Source: Prolixibacteraceae bacterium UBA5740
Lineage (GTDB): Bacteria > Bacteroidota > Bacteroidia > Bacteroidales > Prolixibacteraceae
Assembly: GCA_002419285.1 (NCBI GenBank)
Contig: DIFU01000092.1
Coordinates: forward strand, 1 to 9,678
DNA: 9,678 nt
Direction of reading: 5' to 3'
Shown here: one piece after another, positions 7,220 to 9,678 of the stretch
Numbering within the stretch: position 1 is the first letter of the stretch
Layout: the number at the start of each line of letters is the position of its first letter
The notes under the pieces: model-generated
Databases searched by the model: none
Told to the model about the DNA's origin: nothing
The model's input: only the letters and a program-made list of their open reading frames with translations
Made by a program: the position numbers and the translations under genes

Positions 7220-8332
7220 CTAAAACTGAAGGCAGACTGCAGCAGGGACAGTCAGCTGTTTTCCTGTAAATGAAGGAATCCCATCCTTCAATTCAAATAC
7301 CGTGATGTTATGGCTTCTTTGATTGGCTACCAACATATATTTCCCCGATGAATGTATCGTGAAATTCCTTGGCCAGTCTCCTTCTACATCAACATGTTTC
7401 ATCAGGCGAAGCCGGCCATCGGCTGTTCTTTCAAAGACTGCTATGGACTGGTGCCCGCGGTTTGAGACATACACATATTTTTCGTCAGGCGACAAATGGA
7501 TATCAGCGCAATAACTCCTGCCACTGTATTCTTCCGGAAGGGCAGTTAGGGTCTGGACTACCTGAAGTTGGTTACCTGTGGCTTCAATCACGGTGACCGT
7601 TGAAGTCAGTTCATTGGCTACATAGGCATATTTTTCATCCCTGGTGAATTCGAAATGACGCGGTCCTGACCCGGGAGGCATGGCCACAAAAGGTTGAATG
7701 CCAGCAGACAGCGTCCCGTTACTTTTATCAAGACGGTATATAAGTATTTGGTCAGTCCCCAGGTCGGCTGCATACAACAACGAACCATCGCCCGAAAAAC
7801 GGATCGAATGGGCATGGGGCTCCTTTTGCCTGGACTGGTTGGGTCCTGAGCCCTGATGCCGGATCACCGATGTTGCAGGGAGCAGGGCGCCATTTTCGCC
7901 GACGGGATATATGGCAATGGAACCTCCTCCATAGTTTGCCAGTGCTGCCCATTTCCCATCAGGCGACACGTCAATGTAACACGGGTCTCCCCCATGACTT
8001 GTCTGTTTACCCAAAAATTTCAGCTCGCCACGGGCTCCAATCTGGTAAGAACTTACAAAGCCGCCTGTGGCGTCAACTGCACCGGGGCTCCTGCCCACAA
8101 TATACATTCTCTGGCCATCGGGCGATTTTTTCATGAAATTGGGATTGTCAATTCCCTTCATGACCTGAAAAGGTCTTAAATCTCCTGTTTCAGGATTAAA
8201 CCGCAGCCAGTATACCCCTTCGGCCCCTTCAGAGGTAAAAGTTCCGACGTACAGGTTTTCTCCCTGGGGAGGCTGGGCATTTATACTCATTGAAAACAAG
8301 TAAATCCATATGAATATCAAAATCCTGCGCAT
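7220..8332 (-). CDS. Exported lactonase-family seven-bladed beta-propeller protein (6-phosphogluconolactonase-like, Pgl/YbhE type)
   Basis: 370 residues. An N-terminal signal peptide (MRRILIFIWIYLFSMSINA, then Q20) has a short basic start, a hydrophobic core and a probable cleavage at the Ala-Gln junction, so the mature protein is predicted to be periplasmic or outside. The rest is a run of repeated blades with the family motifs: LYVGTFT (27-33), EPHAHSIRFS (171-180), GPRHFEFT (223-230), ADIHLSPDEKYVYVSN (276-291) and PRNFTIHSSGKYMLVAN (321-337). These match the bacterial lactonase family whose cytoplasmic E. coli member YbhE (Pgl) hydrolyses 6-phosphogluconolactone. Export makes the pentose-phosphate role doubtful; an extracytoplasmic sugar lactone or a related substrate is more likely, which is inference. 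No zwf or gnd lies nearby. Its stop is 16 nt from that of folE, tail to tail. Confidence 0.88.
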   Translation of the reverse strand: MRRILIFIWIYLFSMSINAQPPQGENLYVGTFTSEGAEGVYWLRFNPETGDLRPFQVMKGIDNPNFMKKSPDGQRMYIVGRSPGAVDATGGFVSSYQIGARGELKFLGKQTSHGGDPCYIDVSPDGKWAALANYGGGSIAIYPVGENGALLPATSVIRHQGSGPNQSRQKEPHAHSIRFSGDGSLLYAADLGTDQILIYRLDKSNGTLSAGIQPFVAMPPGSGPRHFEFTRDEKYAYVANELTSTVTVIEATGNQLQVVQTLTALPEEYSGRSYCADIHLSPDEKYVYVSNRGHQSIAVFERTADGRLRLMKHVDVEGDWPRNFTIHSSGKYMLVANQRSHNITVFELKDGIPSFTGKQLTVPAAVCLQF

Positions 8333-8489
8333 GGTTTAATTTTTAGCTGGGTTCAACCTTTTATTCAATACGAAGTTAACCTTTTGCCCTGAAATACGTT
8401 ATAAATGTCATAGTTTGTTACTTCATTCCAAAATTCATAAATGATTTATTTTTTCCAACAAACATTATTAATTTAAACATAAAAACAGA
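8333..8489. promoter_or_regulatory. Divergent intergenic region between two exported propeller genes
   Basis: 157 nt, A+T rich, must hold both promoters. Only weak candidates are visible. On the minus strand TAACTTCG (8378-8371) has one mismatch to TAnnTTTG. On the plus strand TTTG at 8383-8386 is followed, after 24 nt, by TAGTTTG (8411-8417), which lacks one spacer base. Neither is convincing, and no operator-like inverted repeat was seen. Confidence 0.3.
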
Positions 8490-9326
8490 ATGATCGCTAT
8501 GAAAAAAAGTATCCTGTTATTCATTATCCTGGTGGCTGCATCCACAGCCTCACTTTATGCGCAACAACTGGTCAAGGTTTGGGAAACACCTCCGGTGCTC
8601 AAAACCCCTGAATCAGTAATTTACTGTCCGGGCAATGACCAGATATATGTTGCCAACATCAACGGCAATGCATCTGAAAAGGATGGGAACGGCTTTATCA
8701 GTATACTCTCGTCAAAAGGGGAAGTGGTTAACCTGGAATGGGTGACCGGACTGCATGCCCCTAAGGGAATGGGCATTTTCGACGGCAAACTCTATGTGGC
8801 CGATATCGACCAGCTCGTGGAAATTGACATGAAAGAAGGGAAAATTGTGAAAAAATATGATGCCCCCGGAGCTGAATTTTTGAACGACGTTACTGTTTGC
8901 CCTGACGGAAAGGTCCTTGTAACCGACATGATGAAGAAAAAGATTCACATGCTGAAAGATGGCCAGTTCACTGAATGGTTCCACTCTGAAACATTTAACC
9001 GGCCAAACGGGTTGTATGCCGAAACAGGTAAATTATACGTTGGCGATCAGCATATTTTCGTGATCGACATGCCAACCAAAACCATGAAGGTCCTGATTGA
9101 GGATGCCGGCGGTGTGGATGGGCTTGAGAAAGACAACGAAGGCAATTTTGTATTCTCCCATTGGGACGGACGCATTTTTGTGAACAAAGAAGGCAAGACC
9201 ACCAAACTGTTCGACAGCTCTGAACAAGGCATCAACTCGGCCGATATCGATTTTGCCTCTAAACTGAATCTGGTACTGGTTCCAACATTTATGGACAACC
9301 GGGTTGTAGCATACAAACTTCCCTAA
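8490..9326 (+). CDS. Exported SMP-30/gluconolactonase-like beta-propeller protein
   Basis: 278 residues with a signal peptide (MKKSILLFIILVAASTASLYA then QQ). The ATG at 8499 (MKKS) is as plausible a start as 8490, since neither has a Shine-Dalgarno sequence. The mature part is a six-bladed propeller of the SMP-30/NHL type: TPESVIY (39-45), LNDVTVCPDGKVLVTD (131-146), RPNGLYAETGKLYVGD (171-186) and GGVDGLEKDNEGNF (207-220). By analogy with SMP-30 lactonases, E41, N173 and D210 could be the divalent-metal ligands and N132 a substrate contact. This is inferred from motif order, not an alignment. Function may be hydrolysis of a sugar lactone in the periplasm, but many Bacteroidota members are uncharacterised and may only bind ligands. 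It is followed 11 nt later by the CDGSH gene, so the two are probably co-transcribed. Confidence 0.82.
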   Translation: MIAMKKSILLFIILVAASTASLYAQQLVKVWETPPVLKTPESVIYCPGNDQIYVANINGNASEKDGNGFISILSSKGEVVNLEWVTGLHAPKGMGIFDGKLYVADIDQLVEIDMKEGKIVKKYDAPGAEFLNDVTVCPDGKVLVTDMMKKKIHMLKDGQFTEWFHSETFNRPNGLYAETGKLYVGDQHIFVIDMPTKTMKVLIEDAGGVDGLEKDNEGNFVFSHWDGRIFVNKEGKTTKLFDSSEQGINSADIDFASKLNLVLVPTFMDNRVVAYKLP

Positions 9327-9337
9327 TACCTTATATC

Positions 9338-9574
9338 ATGGAGAAACCTGTTGTAGCCGAAAAACATCCGGCTCACCTTACGCTTGAGCCCGGGAATTAT
9401 TTTTGGTGTGCTTGTGGCAGAAGTGCCAACCAACCCTTCTGCGATGGATCGCACCGTGGTACCGGCATCACCCCGTTGGAATTTAAAATTGACGAAACCA
9501 GGGAGGTATGGCTGTGCCAATGCAAGTATTCGGCCAATAAGCCATACTGCGACGGATCACACAGGGCACTCTGA
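9338..9574 (+). CDS. Small dual-CDGSH iron-sulfur protein
   Basis: 78 residues with no signal peptide or membrane segment, so cytoplasmic. Two complete CDGSH motifs are present: C24, C26, C35, H39 in CACGRSANQPFCDGSH, and C60, C62, C71, H75 in CQCKYSANKPYCDGSH. Each supplies the three Cys and one His that bind a labile, redox-active [2Fe-2S] cluster, as in mitoNEET and Miner2. The internal duplication within one chain is typical of bacterial and Miner2-like proteins. The role may be electron or cluster transfer, or redox sensing; no partner is proven. The ATG is 11 nt after the stop of the exported propeller gene, which suggests one transcript. Its last 18 nt overlap the end of a probable convergent gene. 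Confidence 0.93.
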   Translation: MEKPVVAEKHPAHLTLEPGNYFWCACGRSANQPFCDGSHRGTGITPLEFKIDETREVWLCQCKYSANKPYCDGSHRAL

Positions 9575-9678
9575 TTTCAGGATTTGCCATCTTTTCACTT
9601 CGTACTCCACTCTTTTTCCTATTTTTGAAGGAGTGATCGACAACCGGGCTTCAGGAACTGATTCCTGCAACCTTAATT
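9557..9678 (-). CDS. C-terminal end of an unidentified convergent gene (3' end only)
   Basis: On the minus strand one frame is open from the window edge (first full codon ending at 9676) to a TGA at 9559-9557, giving 39 residues. The other two minus frames stop within the first 30 nt. The peptide is charged and looks like genuine coding sequence (GKRVEYEVKRWQILKSE near its end), but I do not recognise the family. The stop lies inside the CDGSH gene, making an 18-nt tail-to-tail overlap. One plus-strand frame is also open here, so strand choice is not certain. Confidence 0.42.
   Translation of the reverse strand, partial: LRLQESVPEARLSITPSKIGKRVEYEVKRWQILKSECPV

Noticed and set aside
7204..7236. 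TCTGC...GCAGA inverted repeat as a folE terminator
   Set aside because: Five base pairs around a 23-nt loop with no T tract after it is too weak.
7856..8179. 107-codon plus-strand open frame inside the lactonase gene
   Set aside because: Antisense to the blade repeats of a recognised propeller; no supporting motif or promoter.
9338..9574. Two CDGSH motifs as a DNA repeat or duplicated insertion
   Set aside because: The duplication is at protein level, diverged in DNA, and is a known architecture of dual-CDGSH proteins.

Overview
The window looks like ordinary chromosomal DNA of a free-living Bacteroidota bacterium. Four things point there. Start codons sit behind A-rich leaders with no Shine-Dalgarno sequence. 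Promoter-like boxes of the TAnnTTTG type lie upstream of several genes. The enolase and heptose-epimerase motifs are of the kind usual in that phylum. Signal peptides end in an Ala-Gln junction. Carriage of a futalosine hydrolase suggests menaquinone made by the futalosine route, which argues against Bacteroides itself. That placement is inference; no rRNA or marker search was possible.

Layout. 1-2918 (+): nearly complete M16C (PreP-like) zinc peptidase, cut at its 5' end by the window edge. 3023-3030: TAnnTTTG box, then a leader with two tiny hairpins, then enolase at 3101-4402 (+). 4421-4453: strong hairpin terminator with A and T flanks, usable from both strands. 4623-5588 (-): ADP-glyceromanno-heptose 6-epimerase, with a good promoter upstream and an unexplained 41-codon open frame downstream. 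5812-6489 (-): futalosine hydrolase. 6583-7203 (+): GTP cyclohydrolase I, divergent from it. 7220-8332 (-): exported lactonase-family beta-propeller, convergent with folE across only 16 nt. 8490-9326 (+): exported SMP-30-like beta-propeller, followed after 11 nt by a dual-CDGSH iron-sulfur protein at 9338-9574 (+). 9557-9678 (-): probable 3' end of a convergent gene leaving the window.

How the genes fit together. Most are single housekeeping transcription units: glycolysis (eno), LPS inner-core heptose (hldD), menaquinone (mqnB), pterin/folate (folE) and peptide turnover (M16C). The only likely multi-gene operon is SMP-30-like plus CDGSH. It is divergent from the lactonase, so two predicted exported beta-propeller proteins flank one 157-nt intergenic region. 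No mobile element, CRISPR array, tRNA, rRNA, phage or defence genes were seen.

I found no convincing new system. The items most worth a second look are the propeller/CDGSH neighbourhood, the orphan open frame behind hldD, and the overlapping gene end at the right edge.
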